A stretch of DNA of 64,000 bases from an uncultured Flavobacteriales bacterium (lineage in GTDB: Bacteria; Bacteroidota; Bacteroidia; Flavobacteriales; Crocinitomicaceae), in the NCBI GenBank assembly GCA_946479985.1, contig CAMLIF010000002.1:1-64000 (forward strand), written 5' to 3'. Made by a program: the position numbers and the translations under genes. The notes beneath the pieces are model-generated. The model made no database searches. It worked only from the letters and a program-made list of their open reading frames with translations, and was not told where the DNA came from. Position 1 is the first letter of the stretch. Each line of letters begins with the position of its first letter. Shown here one piece after another: positions 24,788 through 33,053 of the stretch.

Positions 24788-26860
24788 ATGAAAAAAATAT
24801 TATTCCTAGTAATATTGGGGCTTAGTGAGATTGTTTTTTCTCAGAATGTTGAGTTTAAAGCTGCCAATTTCAAAGATCAGAAAGAAGCATTTAAAAAGGC
24901 TGAAGATGCCATTTCTGCCGGCGACGTGTTTTTTAATACTGCAAACGAAGCACTCGCAATGGTTAAGGATTATGGTGATAACTATCAGCAGGCCATGAAA
25001 AACTATCAGATTGCTCAAGCTTTTAATCCGAATAATGGATTGTTAAATTTTAAAATCGGGGCATGCCTGGCAAACAGTAACAATCCCGGATTAGCTATTC
25101 CATATATTAACAAAGCAAAAAGTTTAGACCCTGCCTGTGATCCGTATTTGAATTACTATATGGGTGTTTGCCTGCAGCTTCAGAGTAAATTTGATGAAGC
25201 AGTAAAATCGTACACTGCTTTCAATACTGAATACAAAAAGTCGGCAGATTTTTCCAAATTCGTTGATCAATGTATTGCTCAATGTGCGTTGAACAAGAAA
25301 TCAATCGCCAAACCAGTTCGCTGCTGGGTTGATAATATGGAAATTCTTAACACAAACTACGATGATATTTCTCCCGCAATTTCAACAGATGGTGCTGAAA
25401 TGATCATGTCATCAAATCGTTCAAATGGTCACACTGCCAATGAATTCGGAGAATTCGATTACGATATTTATTCGTCTTCACTCGGATCCGACGGATGGTC
25501 GGCCCCGGTAAAATTAAAAGGCGGAATAAATACCGTTTCAGACGACGTTTCGGATTGTCTTTACTTTGACGGAACCAAAATGCTCATCCACCGAAACGAC
25601 GGAACGCAATCTGATATCTATGAAACACGCCTCCTTGGTGCAAACTGGACAGATCCAACAAAATTAAACGCGAATATCAGCAATGAGCGTATGAATGAAC
25701 GATACGCCTGCTACAACGAAGATGGTTACAGATTGTATTTTAACCGCGCAACCGACAGAGAAACAAGCACCAGTGGTTATGATGTAGTTTTTTCCGCGGT
25801 TCAAAGTATTATGATCGGCGACTTCAAAACTGCTGCTCCTGTTTTACCATTAAATTCGCGTTTCAATGAAGGCCCTATTTACATTTCCGTAGACGGTGAA
25901 ACGATGTATATTGCTTCTGAAGGACACGAATCATTAGGCGGTTATGATATTTTTGTTTCAAAGAAAGAACAAGGTGTGTGGACAACTCCGGTTAATATGG
26001 GCTACCCAATTAACACACCTTATGATGATTTCTTTTTCGCATCAACTGCGAATGGCAAGTTTGCTTATATATCTTCGAATCGTGATGGCGGAAAAGGCGG
26101 TTACGACATTTATCGCGTAACGTTCTGGGGAGCTGAAAAGAAACCTGTTACAGAAACAGAAGATTATCTGCTGGCAAGCGTTGCTCAACCGGTAAAAGAT
26201 CATGCAATCGAAAGTTCGGTTGATGTGAAGAAAAAATCACTTACCGTTTTTAAAGGTGTAACAATAGATGCTATTTCAAGAAAACCAGTAGAAGCTGAAA
26301 TTGAAATTACCGACAACGTGACGGGAAAAATCATTGAGACCTTCAAAACAAACTCGGCAACAGGGAAATTTATCATCACCTTAGCATCAGGTAAAAATTA
26401 CGGAATTGCAGTAAAAGCAACAGGATATCTTTTCCATCCCGAGAATTTTGATATTCCTGCAGGCTCAGACGATAATTTAGTGAACAAAACCATTGAGTTG
26501 AAAAACATTGCTGTTGGTTCTAAAATTGCGCTTCGAAATATTTTCTTTGATTACTCGAAATCGATTTTAAGAACTGAATCGAATGCTGAGTTGGAAAGAT
26601 TGGTAAAATTGATGAAAGAAGTTCCAAACCTGAAAATTGAGATTTCCGGTCACACTGACAATACCGGTTCGGCAACTTTTAATGAAACACTTTCTCAGCA
26701 ACGAGCAGAAGCAGTAGTTACTTACCTAACCGGTAAAGGAATTGCAGCAAATCGAATGGTTGCAAAAGGATATGGATCTTCTAAACCTGTTGCAGGCAAC
26801 ACTACGGAAGATGGCAGGCAGCAAAACAGAAGAACTGAATTTGAGATTAAGGGAAATTAA
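24788..26860 (+). CDS. OmpA-family protein with TPR, propeller and CRD domains (PorE-like)
   Basis: 690 residues. Signal peptide MKKILFLVILGLSEIVFS. Order: TPR-like helices (about 30-165); a PD40/WD40-type propeller (about 185-450) with YDDISPAISTDGAEMIMSSNR, YDIYSSSLGSDGW and GYDIFVSKKEQGVW; a carboxypeptidase-regulatory-like domain (about 490-570); and an OmpA C-terminal peptidoglycan-binding domain (about 575-690) with LEISGHTDNTGS-type and GYGSSKP motifs. This order matches PorE, a T9SS component that binds peptidoglycan. PorE is described as a lipoprotein, but no lipobox Cys is present here, so a paralogue is possible. Closed by a terminator. Confidence 0.88.
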   Translation: MKKILFLVILGLSEIVFSQNVEFKAANFKDQKEAFKKAEDAISAGDVFFNTANEALAMVKDYGDNYQQAMKNYQIAQAFNPNNGLLNFKIGACLANSNNPGLAIPYINKAKSLDPACDPYLNYYMGVCLQLQSKFDEAVKSYTAFNTEYKKSADFSKFVDQCIAQCALNKKSIAKPVRCWVDNMEILNTNYDDISPAISTDGAEMIMSSNRSNGHTANEFGEFDYDIYSSSLGSDGWSAPVKLKGGINTVSDDVSDCLYFDGTKMLIHRNDGTQSDIYETRLLGANWTDPTKLNANISNERMNERYACYNEDGYRLYFNRATDRETSTSGYDVVFSAVQSIMIGDFKTAAPVLPLNSRFNEGPIYISVDGETMYIASEGHESLGGYDIFVSKKEQGVWTTPVNMGYPINTPYDDFFFASTANGKFAYISSNRDGGKGGYDIYRVTFWGAEKKPVTETEDYLLASVAQPVKDHAIESSVDVKKKSLTVFKGVTIDAISRKPVEAEIEITDNVTGKIIETFKTNSATGKFIITLASGKNYGIAVKATGYLFHPENFDIPAGSDDNLVNKTIELKNIAVGSKIALRNIFFDYSKSILRTESNAELERLVKLMKEVPNLKIEISGHTDNTGSATFNETLSQQRAEAVVTYLTGKGIAANRMVAKGYGSSKPVAGNTTEDGRQQNRRTEFEIKGN

Positions 26861-26871
26861 TTTTTTCGAAT

Positions 26872-26909
26872 AAAAAGGCGGGGTGAAAAAATTTTCATCC
26901 CGCCTTTTC
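26872..26909 (+). terminator. Terminator after the PorE-like gene
   Basis: AAAAGGCGGGGTGAAAA pairs with TTTTCATCCCGCCTTTT with one G-T pair. A- and T-rich flanks on both sides could serve both strands. Confidence 0.88.
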
Positions 26910-26962
26910 ATTGTTTTTGCTGTCTAGTTTTTGAAGAATTAGAATCTTCTTAATTAAATCAG

Positions 26963-27319
26963 TTATCTGACAAACTGATAATATACGAACGTTACAATAT
27001 GCAAAATACCTATTGAGATGACAATAGTTCGTGCCGCTCTATTTTTGTTCTTTACAGCTGCAATTGTAAATAACACAATGTGAGTTGTAATAAACAGATA
27101 AGCAAGTATTTTATATACAAGTTCTAGAATTTGAATTGATTCTCGACTCCATTTCATGTAGTAATCAACTCCGATTGAAATGCTTAGCACTAAGTAAATC
27201 AAACTGATCAACCCATCGAAAGCCAATAAAATAAGTAACCAGTTAAGTGCCGTTTTAAGTTGTTTATAATTTGGCTCCTGGGTGAAGAGTTTAGACTCCT
27301 GAAAAAAATCTTCTGTCAT
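26963..27319 (-). CDS. Small membrane protein, unknown
   Basis: 118 residues with an N-terminal acidic/polar tail, then three hydrophobic segments (about 25-50, 66-90 and 96-116). No family is recognised. Its ATG overlaps the stop of the upstream gene (ATGA), so it is translationally coupled to the 398-residue membrane-anchored protein and likely works with it. Confidence 0.7.
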   Translation of the reverse strand: MTEDFFQESKLFTQEPNYKQLKTALNWLLILLAFDGLISLIYLVLSISIGVDYYMKWSRESIQILELVYKILAYLFITTHIVLFTIAAVKNKNRAARTIVISIGILHIVTFVYYQFVR

Positions 27320-28512
27320 AGCAACTGGTTTCTATCTGTTTCCTCAGGCTCTTTAATAACCTGTGGAACAACTGGTTCATAATCGAAGGATTTGGTTTTA
27401 TACGGAAAGATATCTGACATTTCCCCGCTGTAGAAAAATTCATAGGCTACTGACCCAAAAGTGTAATCCACATTATTTATTTTATAGACAGAACCTCCCA
27501 CAGCAGGATGTTTTTTCGGTTTCGATTTTTGGAATCCGAGATTAAACAGTGAAGCCAGAATCTCAGGCCTGTCGCCGATCGGATACCCCGCTTTATCCCA
27601 TTGTGCTTTTATTTCCCGGAGGAAAACCGCCGTGTACAAATACGAATAATAATGATTCCTGAACTGCACCAATCGCTGCAAACGAAGATCCAGGGTATCA
27701 TTTCCGTTGTAGGTGTAATTCACTGTACTATCGAAATCCAGTAAGTGTTCAAATGCTTTTCCGGGATAAAACTCGCTTTTAGGATCTTTGGCAAAATTTT
27801 CAATATTGATGGCAGTACTGTTCTTAATGCCAGTTACACCATAAGATAAATGGTTTTCCAGAGCCAGCATTTTCAACGGCCCCATATAGCGCTTATACGA
27901 TTCGCGGCTTGAATTAAACAAGCGAATTTGCTCGCCAACCAAACACGCAACAATCAAACGAGGTTCCACTCCGGTAATCATCGCTACAGAATCAATATAC
28001 GGTTTATCTTTTGCAACAGCCTGCTTAAAGTCCTGCCACTCTGCTATATTCATCCATTCAAAAACGCTTAACCCTTTATTATGCGTTTCGGCTCTCTTCA
28101 TTTTGAACTTCAGTTTCGATGCATCTTTCCTGTAATCTTTTCGCTTTTGTAACCGAAGATCAACAGCATCTAACATGCGTAGTGCCAATTTCTCGTCTTT
28201 ATTCTGGTTGTAAACAGATAATATATAATTGGCATTTTGAGGGTAATAGTCATTCAGGAGCATGATCCGGTTCAATACTTCGAAGCGGTGCTTAACTACG
28301 GAGACGCTGTCGACCTTAAAATCCTGGTCGTACTTATCATGCATTTCTTCGAAATAACGATTGTTCGAATCTATAGAACCGCCTTCATTAGTCCAATTGA
28401 ATTTTACTGCAAAGAAAGCAGCTGTGATAATAAAACCATAGATAGCAAAACCATACAAAAGAATGAGATAGGGTATTTTGATCCAGCGATTTTTAAGAAA
28501 GGAAAATTTCAT
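27316..28512 (-). CDS. Membrane-anchored protein, possibly lysozyme-like
   Basis: 398 residues. One N-terminal transmembrane helix (about 14-37), the rest outside the cytoplasm. A central segment, ITGVEPRLIVACLVGEQIRLF followed by YMGPLKMLA and SYGVTGIKNSTA, resembles in layout the catalytic Glu region and the later Gly/Ser/Ala-rich block of lytic transglycosylases (E in ...GEQIR, then S-x-G-x-x-G-I). The C-terminal part (LASLFNLGFQKSKPKKHP...FGSVAYEFFYSGEM) also looks like the end of such folds. This is inference from motif spacing; I do not recognise a named family. The TAGTTTTG element upstream is its likely promoter. Confidence 0.65.
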   Translation of the reverse strand: MKFSFLKNRWIKIPYLILLYGFAIYGFIITAAFFAVKFNWTNEGGSIDSNNRYFEEMHDKYDQDFKVDSVSVVKHRFEVLNRIMLLNDYYPQNANYILSVYNQNKDEKLALRMLDAVDLRLQKRKDYRKDASKLKFKMKRAETHNKGLSVFEWMNIAEWQDFKQAVAKDKPYIDSVAMITGVEPRLIVACLVGEQIRLFNSSRESYKRYMGPLKMLALENHLSYGVTGIKNSTAINIENFAKDPKSEFYPGKAFEHLLDFDSTVNYTYNGNDTLDLRLQRLVQFRNHYYSYLYTAVFLREIKAQWDKAGYPIGDRPEILASLFNLGFQKSKPKKHPAVGGSVYKINNVDYTFGSVAYEFFYSGEMSDIFPYKTKSFDYEPVVPQVIKEPEETDRNQLL

Positions 28513-28531
28513 TTGACTTACAAGTAGGGGT

Positions 28532-28539
28532 CAAAACTA
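28532..28539 (-). promoter_or_regulatory. TAGTTTTG, -7 element
   Basis: Perfect TAnnTTTG on the minus strand, 19 nt before the ATG at 28512. A TTG lies 15 nt upstream of it, shorter than usual. Confidence 0.4.
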
Positions 28540-28560
28540 CAAAAGATTCGATTCCAAGAT

Positions 28561-28950
28561 TCACTCATTGATAATTTTAACAGGAACCTTATGTTCATCG
28601 ACAGCCACAAAGGTAAATTCACCGCTTACAGCCTTCTCTCTGTGGGTATCATACATTTGTTCTATAAAAATATCTACTCTCACCTTCACACTGGTTCTTC
28701 CAATATAAGTCACTCTTCCTACCAGTTCAACAATGGTACCCGCAGGAATTGGTTTTTTAAAATCTATTCTGTCACTGCTAACGGTTACCATTCTCTGGCG
28801 GGAAAAACGTGTAGCGGCAATAAATGCAACTTCATCCATTAACTGCATGGCAGTACCTCCAAAAAGTGTGTCGTAATGATTTGTTGTGTTAGGGAAAACT
28901 GCTTTAAAAATACGTGTTTCGGATAATTCAATTCGTTCTTCGGTTGTCAT
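28561..28950 (-). CDS. Acyl-CoA thioesterase, hotdog fold
   Basis: 129 residues from ATG 28950 (MTTEERIELSETRIFKAVFP). An earlier ATG would overlap the preceding gene. Hydrolyses acyl-CoA to free acid and CoA. The YciA/BFIT-type signature NHYDTLFGGTAMQLMDEVAFIAATR is clear, with the Asp of the active site in LMDEVA and VSSDRIDFKKPIPAG on the central strand. Chain-length preference cannot be read. It follows the CWC protein by 10 nt. Confidence 0.92.
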   Translation of the reverse strand: MTTEERIELSETRIFKAVFPNTTNHYDTLFGGTAMQLMDEVAFIAATRFSRQRMVTVSSDRIDFKKPIPAGTIVELVGRVTYIGRTSVKVRVDIFIEQMYDTHREKAVSGEFTFVAVDEHKVPVKIINE

Positions 28951-28960
28951 TAAATGTTTA

Positions 28961-29182
28961 TTAATACTGTAAATATGCTTCGGTTTCAACGAAATTAACC
29001 AAACACTGATTGCACAAACAATTGTTATAGCGTTCCCGGAGAATTGTCAATTGCTCAGAATTTAACTGAATTGTTGAACAATGACATTCGCGAATGGCAT
29101 CAGCTCTGCAAACAAAAGACTCGTGACATCTCACACAGGATTTGTCGAACGGTGTGTTCTTTTCAATGGTTGTATTATTCAT
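28961..29182 (-). CDS. Cysteine-rich CWC-like protein
   Basis: 73 residues with seven Cys: CVRCHESFVCRADAIRECHC, then YNNCLCNQCL. The pattern CxxCxxxFxC...CxC...CLCxxCL is that of the cysteine-rich CWC family, likely a zinc-binding mini-protein; the Trp between the central Cys pair is replaced by His (CHC). Function unknown. It probably shares a transcript with the thioesterase. Confidence 0.8.
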   Translation of the reverse strand: MNNTTIEKNTPFDKSCVRCHESFVCRADAIRECHCSTIQLNSEQLTILRERYNNCLCNQCLVNFVETEAYLQY

Positions 29183-29506
29183 AAACCTTTATTTAGTTCA
29201 AAACGCAATAAAAACAAAAGGGAAAAGCAACGTCAGCTGGCGTTCAATTCGACTTTACTTCAGATCGCGAAAGCTATAGTCCGTTTAAAATTGAATGGTA
29301 ATCTGACTTCACCTACCAACAGGCAGATTTACAGTTGCGCGACAGTTCGTGATTTCCACACGATTCCCCATCAATCTTAATCACAAGATAATTCCTGAAC
29401 AATGTGAACTAAGATAAACAATGTTTAGAAAGATGGAAAAAAAATCATGTGAAATTTTGAAAGCCAATAGAAAATGACTAAATTGGTCAATGTTATATTT
29501 GTCAAA
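29183..29506. other. Gene-free divergent intergenic region
   Basis: 324 nt between the CWC gene (-) and the fic gene (+). Apart from the palindrome and promoter element at its right end, I see only A/T-rich sequence and a short direct repeat, AACAATGT (two copies near 29400-29421). No convincing coding sequence on either strand. Confidence 0.5.
29475..29504 (+). promoter_or_regulatory. Palindrome and TATATTTG element in front of fic
   Basis: TGACTAAATTGGTCA (29475-29489) is a palindrome with 6 of 7 pairs. A third half-site, TTGTCA (29499-29504), lies across the end of a perfect TATATTTG (29494-29501). The ATG at 29507 follows 5 nt after the element. Operator sequence overlapping a promoter fits autoregulation by the HTH at the N-terminus of the Fic protein (inference). 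Confidence 0.5.
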
Positions 29507-30574
29507 ATGAAATTAAAAGAAATTATCCATACAACCCGAAAATCACGGGCGCTAACTTTCGGTTCATTTGGCGCATTAACAGGAATCGATCCGGCACTTT
29601 TGAACAGGTATGAAAAAGGTGAACGGATCCCATCAAAAAAACATCTTTCACAAATCATTAACGCTCTGGAGTTAGATGAAGAGAAAACACGTACTGCCTG
29701 GTTAGCCGAAAAAATATACGCATTACTTGAAGATGAAGACTATTCCATTGGCGCATTACAAGTAGCAGAATCACGTGTTCAATATGGCTTAGATCAAAAA
29801 AAACAGAATGCTTCAGAGCTTCCTGCAGATCTTAAAAAACTATTAGACCGATGTAACAGCCTGCAATTAGAATGGAATAGTCTGAAGCCATTAAACGCTA
29901 CCCAACTGCGAAAAATGGAAGAATATTTTAATTTGAATTACACTTTTGAGAGTAATCGTATTGAGGGAAACACACTTACTCTGCAGGAAACTTTGCTCGT
30001 AATTAAAGATGGTATTACCATTGGAGGTAAATCGATGCGTGAGCATTTGGAAGCAATTAATCATTCAGAAGCAATTGCATATTTAACCGAGATCGTGCAA
30101 GGCAAACAGGTTTTCAATGAACGCGTTTTAAAACAGATTCATTACCTGGTTTTAAAAGGTATTGATAGAGAAAATGCCGGAGTTTACCGAAGTGTTGGGG
30201 TACGAATTTCAGGAAGTTCTCACATTCCACCGGAGCCATTTCTTTTAACCAGGCTCATGGAAGAAGTTTTCGAATATTACGAAGAAAATAAACGAGTTCT
30301 AAACCCTGTTATTCTTGCTGCAGAAATGCATGAGCGTATTGTAAGGATTCACCCGTTCATTGACGGAAACGGAAGAACCACCAGGCTGGTTATGAACCTA
30401 ATCTTACTATTAAACGGTTACCCAATCGGTAATATAAAAGGAGATTATACAAACAGGTCTGCCTATTATGCTGCCCTGGAAAAAGCTCCGGCAGATAACC
30501 GCCATAGTTTCCATTTACTGATTGCACAAACTGTTATAAATTCATTACAAGAGCACATTGAGCTCAGTAAATAA
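29507..30574 (+). CDS. Fic-domain AMP transferase with N-terminal helix-turn-helix
   Basis: 355 residues from ATG 29507 (MKLKEIIHTTRKSRALTFGS); the ATG at 29474 lies in the palindrome upstream of the promoter. Residues about 1-60 are an XRE-like HTH (LTFGSFGALTGIDPALLNRYEKGERIPSKKHL). A helical linker follows. The inhibitory motif SNRIEGN (Ser149-Glu153) stands ahead of the Fic core. The catalytic loop is HPFIDGNGRTTR (His282-Arg293), complete. Family members usually transfer AMP to Tyr/Thr of a target protein; the target is unknown. The inhibitory motif in the same chain (class II) means activity is normally held in check. No antitoxin gene is adjacent. It converges on creD across a terminator. 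Confidence 0.92.
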   Translation: MKLKEIIHTTRKSRALTFGSFGALTGIDPALLNRYEKGERIPSKKHLSQIINALELDEEKTRTAWLAEKIYALLEDEDYSIGALQVAESRVQYGLDQKKQNASELPADLKKLLDRCNSLQLEWNSLKPLNATQLRKMEEYFNLNYTFESNRIEGNTLTLQETLLVIKDGITIGGKSMREHLEAINHSEAIAYLTEIVQGKQVFNERVLKQIHYLVLKGIDRENAGVYRSVGVRISGSSHIPPEPFLLTRLMEEVFEYYEENKRVLNPVILAAEMHERIVRIHPFIDGNGRTTRLVMNLILLLNGYPIGNIKGDYTNRSAYYAALEKAPADNRHSFHLLIAQTVINSLQEHIELSK

Positions 30575-30609
30575 AAATAGCTATCCGAATATCCTCAGAT
30601 AGCTATTTT
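30574..30609. terminator. Bidirectional terminator between fic and creD
   Basis: AAAATAGCTATC (30574-30585) pairs perfectly with GATAGCTATTTT (30598-30609) around a 12-nt loop, with A/T runs at both edges. The left arm begins at the last base of fic. Confidence 0.75.
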
Positions 30610-30635
30610 GCGTAACCCTGATTTTTGGTGGTTGG

Positions 30636-31949
30636 TTACATATTCTCAAAATTCATTTTACGTGTGATTGACATTATTGCTGCCAGCACAAAGAATAATC
30701 CGATACTTCCAACGAGCATGGCATAAATTTCAAGATTCACAATTACCAGCAGGAACGTGTACAATACCCCAATGCTTAGTCCTGAAATGACAGCAAACTT
30801 AAGTGAATTCAATATGGATTTCGCGTACCAACCGATGAGTAACATGATGGCGGTTGCAGAACATATGTATGCGCGGTTAAACCCAAAATGCTCTGAAAGA
30901 GATAACAATAACGAATAGAAGAGCAACAACGCCAATCCAATCATAAAGTAATGCAATGGATGAATACTCATTTTTTGCATGATCTGGATTAAAAAGAAGA
31001 CAGCAAAAGTCAAAGTCAAAACCAAAATTCCGTATTTGATTGTCCGTTCATTCAGCTGGTATTGATCAACCATTGTAATGAATTTTATCTCAGAATATGG
31101 TCGGTTCCGGAGTACAATATTCCCAACTGAAAAAGAACTTGCTTTTCCTAGACTCACCATATTGTTCCATTTAGCGGTAAACCCGTTATTCGAAAGGAGA
31201 AAAGAGCCATTATCCGGCAATGAAGTTCCTGCAAAGGATGGGTTGGTCCAATTAGATTTGAGGTTCATTTGCGACTTTGTTGCGAACGGTCTGTATCGGA
31301 TTTCATTACAACCATCAATAGTTGCATTTGAAACAACTTCCAGCTTCGGTTTTAAGGTCGGATTTATTGCAAACAAATCAGATGAGCTTTCGGTGGTTCT
31401 TCCGTAAGAACTTTCCTTTTGCTCACCAAGCTGAACAAATTTTCCATCAACCGTGAATCCGGACAACTCCCTGAATCGCGACCCGGAGGATGTAACCATA
31501 ACTACTTTAGCCTGCGACCAATCTGCCAGTTTATATTTAGATTGATTCATTATTTTGGACAAATCAAAAATGCTGGAAGAATGAATATTCGCACTATATA
31601 AATTTGCTTTAAAAATTCCCCGATATCTCTCATTTACCGATGTGGAAATATCATCCTGACAGGATTCCGGATAAAGGTAAAGCAGTTTTGTTTTTTCTTT
31701 CTTGTCGCCGGTTTTAAAAGGTATCTGGAGTACCAATCCATAATATTTCAATTCGTTCCCCCACTCCATCTTTAATTCTTCCTGCACCTGGTCCTGACGA
31801 TCTTTCCGTTCACGGATCAACCAGCCAATCTGTGAAAGCGGTACTAACAATACCAGTGTAATAAATCCTACGATAATGATTCGCGCCGTATGCGACCGCA
31901 TGAATCTTTTAAAGTCACTCGTTGGTTGTTCTGTTTCATTTGTACTCAT
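30636..31949 (-). CDS. creD: Inner-membrane protein CreD
   Basis: 437 residues. An N-terminal transmembrane helix near 22-43, a large outer domain (about 44-290), then five or six C-terminal helices (from TIKYGILVLTLTFAVFFLIQIMQKMSIHPLHYFMIGLALLLFY). IHPLHYFMIGLALLLFYSLLLSLSEH is the family signature. In enterobacteria CreD is under CreBC control and linked to envelope stress and beta-lactam tolerance; here no two-component system is present. Instead a winged-helix regulator is upstream in the operon, and a palindromic element lies 18-34 nt before the creD start. Confidence 0.92.
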   Translation of the reverse strand: MSTNETEQPTSDFKRFMRSHTARIIIVGFITLVLLVPLSQIGWLIRERKDRQDQVQEELKMEWGNELKYYGLVLQIPFKTGDKKEKTKLLYLYPESCQDDISTSVNERYRGIFKANLYSANIHSSSIFDLSKIMNQSKYKLADWSQAKVVMVTSSGSRFRELSGFTVDGKFVQLGEQKESSYGRTTESSSDLFAINPTLKPKLEVVSNATIDGCNEIRYRPFATKSQMNLKSNWTNPSFAGTSLPDNGSFLLSNNGFTAKWNNMVSLGKASSFSVGNIVLRNRPYSEIKFITMVDQYQLNERTIKYGILVLTLTFAVFFLIQIMQKMSIHPLHYFMIGLALLLFYSLLLSLSEHFGFNRAYICSATAIMLLIGWYAKSILNSLKFAVISGLSIGVLYTFLLVIVNLEIYAMLVGSIGLFFVLAAIMSITRKMNFENM

Positions 31950-31966
31950 AATTCAAAATATAAAGT

Positions 31967-31991
31967 ACTTTGTTTTTCAAAGTAAATGATT
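31967..31991 (-). promoter_or_regulatory. Palindromic element, copy 2 (before creD)
   Basis: ACTTTG (31967-31972), five T, CAAAGT (31978-31983), then AAATGATT. The same 25-bp layout, with a different 5-nt spacer, occurs before the first gene of the operon. The inverted repeat is perfect. Probable binding site of the winged-helix protein encoded at 32003-32302 (inference). Confidence 0.55.
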
Positions 31992-32002
31992 AAAAAAATA
32001 TA

Positions 32003-32302
32003 CTACCTGCTCTGCCGGATCAATGATTCCAGCGCATCTAAATGACTTGTAAAAGCCTGCCTGCCAGCTTCTGTCGCAGTATAAGTGGTATTTGGCTTCT
32101 TCCCGATAAACTGCTTGGTTACGAGAATAAAAGCTTCCTGTTCCAGCGCTTTTATGTGACTCGCCAGATTTCCGTCAGTAACATCCAGAAGTTCTTTCAA
32201 ACGGTTGAAATCAACAGAGTCATTTACCATTAAGACGGACATAATTCCCAATCGTATCCTATGATCGAAAGCCTTATTAATATGTGCAATAACGGCTTTC
32301 AT
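32003..32302 (-). CDS. Winged-helix transcriptional regulator
   Basis: 99 residues, a single winged helix-turn-helix domain of the MarR/ArsR-like HTH_34 kind: FDHRIRLGIMSVLMVNDSVDFNRLKELLDVTDGNLASHIKALEQEAFILVTKQFIGKKPNTTYTATEAGRQAF, shown here in pieces of the fold order H1-H2-H3 (DGNLASHIKAL recognition helix) and wing (KKPNTTYTAT). No ligand domain. It starts directly after the stop of the membrane-protein gene (TAG then ATG) and precedes creD. Presumed local repressor of the operon. Confidence 0.88.
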   Translation of the reverse strand: MKAVIAHINKAFDHRIRLGIMSVLMVNDSVDFNRLKELLDVTDGNLASHIKALEQEAFILVTKQFIGKKPNTTYTATEAGRQAFTSHLDALESLIRQSR

Positions 32303-32917
32303 CTAGTTGTTTTTTCTGTCAAATTTAAAATACATTACAGAACCGTATACAATGTGAAATACACCAAAACCCATTGCCCAAAAATACAATCCATATCCAA
32401 CATACCAACAATTGATCAGGCCCAGAATAATGAAAAGTACTCCCAGAGAACGAATTGTTTCAAGCGTATATTTACTTGCTTGAAGCAATGCCAATCCATA
32501 GAAAATAAGCGTTACAGGAGCAATTAACCCGTAGTGACCATTCTTGAGCAACGAAATTCCAAAAACAGCTCCTGTAATCAAAGGAATGGAAAAATTAAGC
32601 AGCAATCGTTTACTCGCTGATCCCCAAACTTTCTCATTGCGTTTTTTCGCTTTTAACTTAGATAACACAAAAGCTGTTATAACGGATAAAATCAGAACGC
32701 CACCTGCGATTGCAATGATTGCCTTGAATGTATTACTATACAATGTTACGTACGGGTATGCATCGCGGTTTATGATCAATTGAACCGCACACGCCCCTAC
32801 CAACGCATAAACTCCGGCAAGAATCCCTGATAATCCGGAAAGCGACAAAAACTTGGTGGATTTATCCATGATATTCTTAATATCACGCAGCTGTTCGATG
32901 TATTCCTTATCACTCAT
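32303..32917 (-). CDS. Multispanning membrane protein, unknown
   Basis: 204 residues from ATG 32917 (MSDKEYIEQLRDIKNIMDKSTKF). An earlier in-frame start would include the operator. A short charged cytoplasmic N-terminal helix is followed by six hydrophobic segments (LSLSGLSGILAGVYALVGAC, AIIAIAGGVLILSVITAFVL and so on). No enzyme motifs. Its pairing with a small winged-helix protein and CreD suggests an envelope role or a sensor for the regulator (inference). The first gene of the operon. Confidence 0.8.
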   Translation of the reverse strand: MSDKEYIEQLRDIKNIMDKSTKFLSLSGLSGILAGVYALVGACAVQLIINRDAYPYVTLYSNTFKAIIAIAGGVLILSVITAFVLSKLKAKKRNEKVWGSASKRLLLNFSIPLITGAVFGISLLKNGHYGLIAPVTLIFYGLALLQASKYTLETIRSLGVLFIILGLINCWYVGYGLYFWAMGFGVFHIVYGSVMYFKFDRKNN

Positions 32918-32924
32918 AAAAAGA

Positions 32925-32949
32925 ACTTTGAAATACAAAGTAAATGATT
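32925..32949 (-). promoter_or_regulatory. Palindromic element, copy 1 (before the operon)
   Basis: ACTTTG (32925-32930), AAATA, CAAAGT (32936-32941), then AAATGATT (32942-32949). Perfect 6-bp inverted repeat only 7 nt before the start codon at 32917. A bound protein would cover the start region or promoter. On the minus strand TTTACTTTG within it resembles a -7 element. Confidence 0.55.
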
Positions 32950-33053
32950 TTTACAATACGAAAATCTTTTTAGGGCATTTTTTTTGAAAAAAGATGAAAT
33001 TCAAGACGTAAGCGATTAGGTAGATTACGGCTAATAAATTTAAGAACATGCAC

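Noticed and set aside
29081..29380. 99-codon open frame on the plus strand
   Set aside because: Half of it is opposite the CWC gene; composition looks like non-coding A/T-rich sequence.
29507..30574. Fic gene as part of a two-gene toxin-antitoxin pair
   Set aside because: No small antitoxin gene is adjacent; the inhibitory motif is in the same chain.
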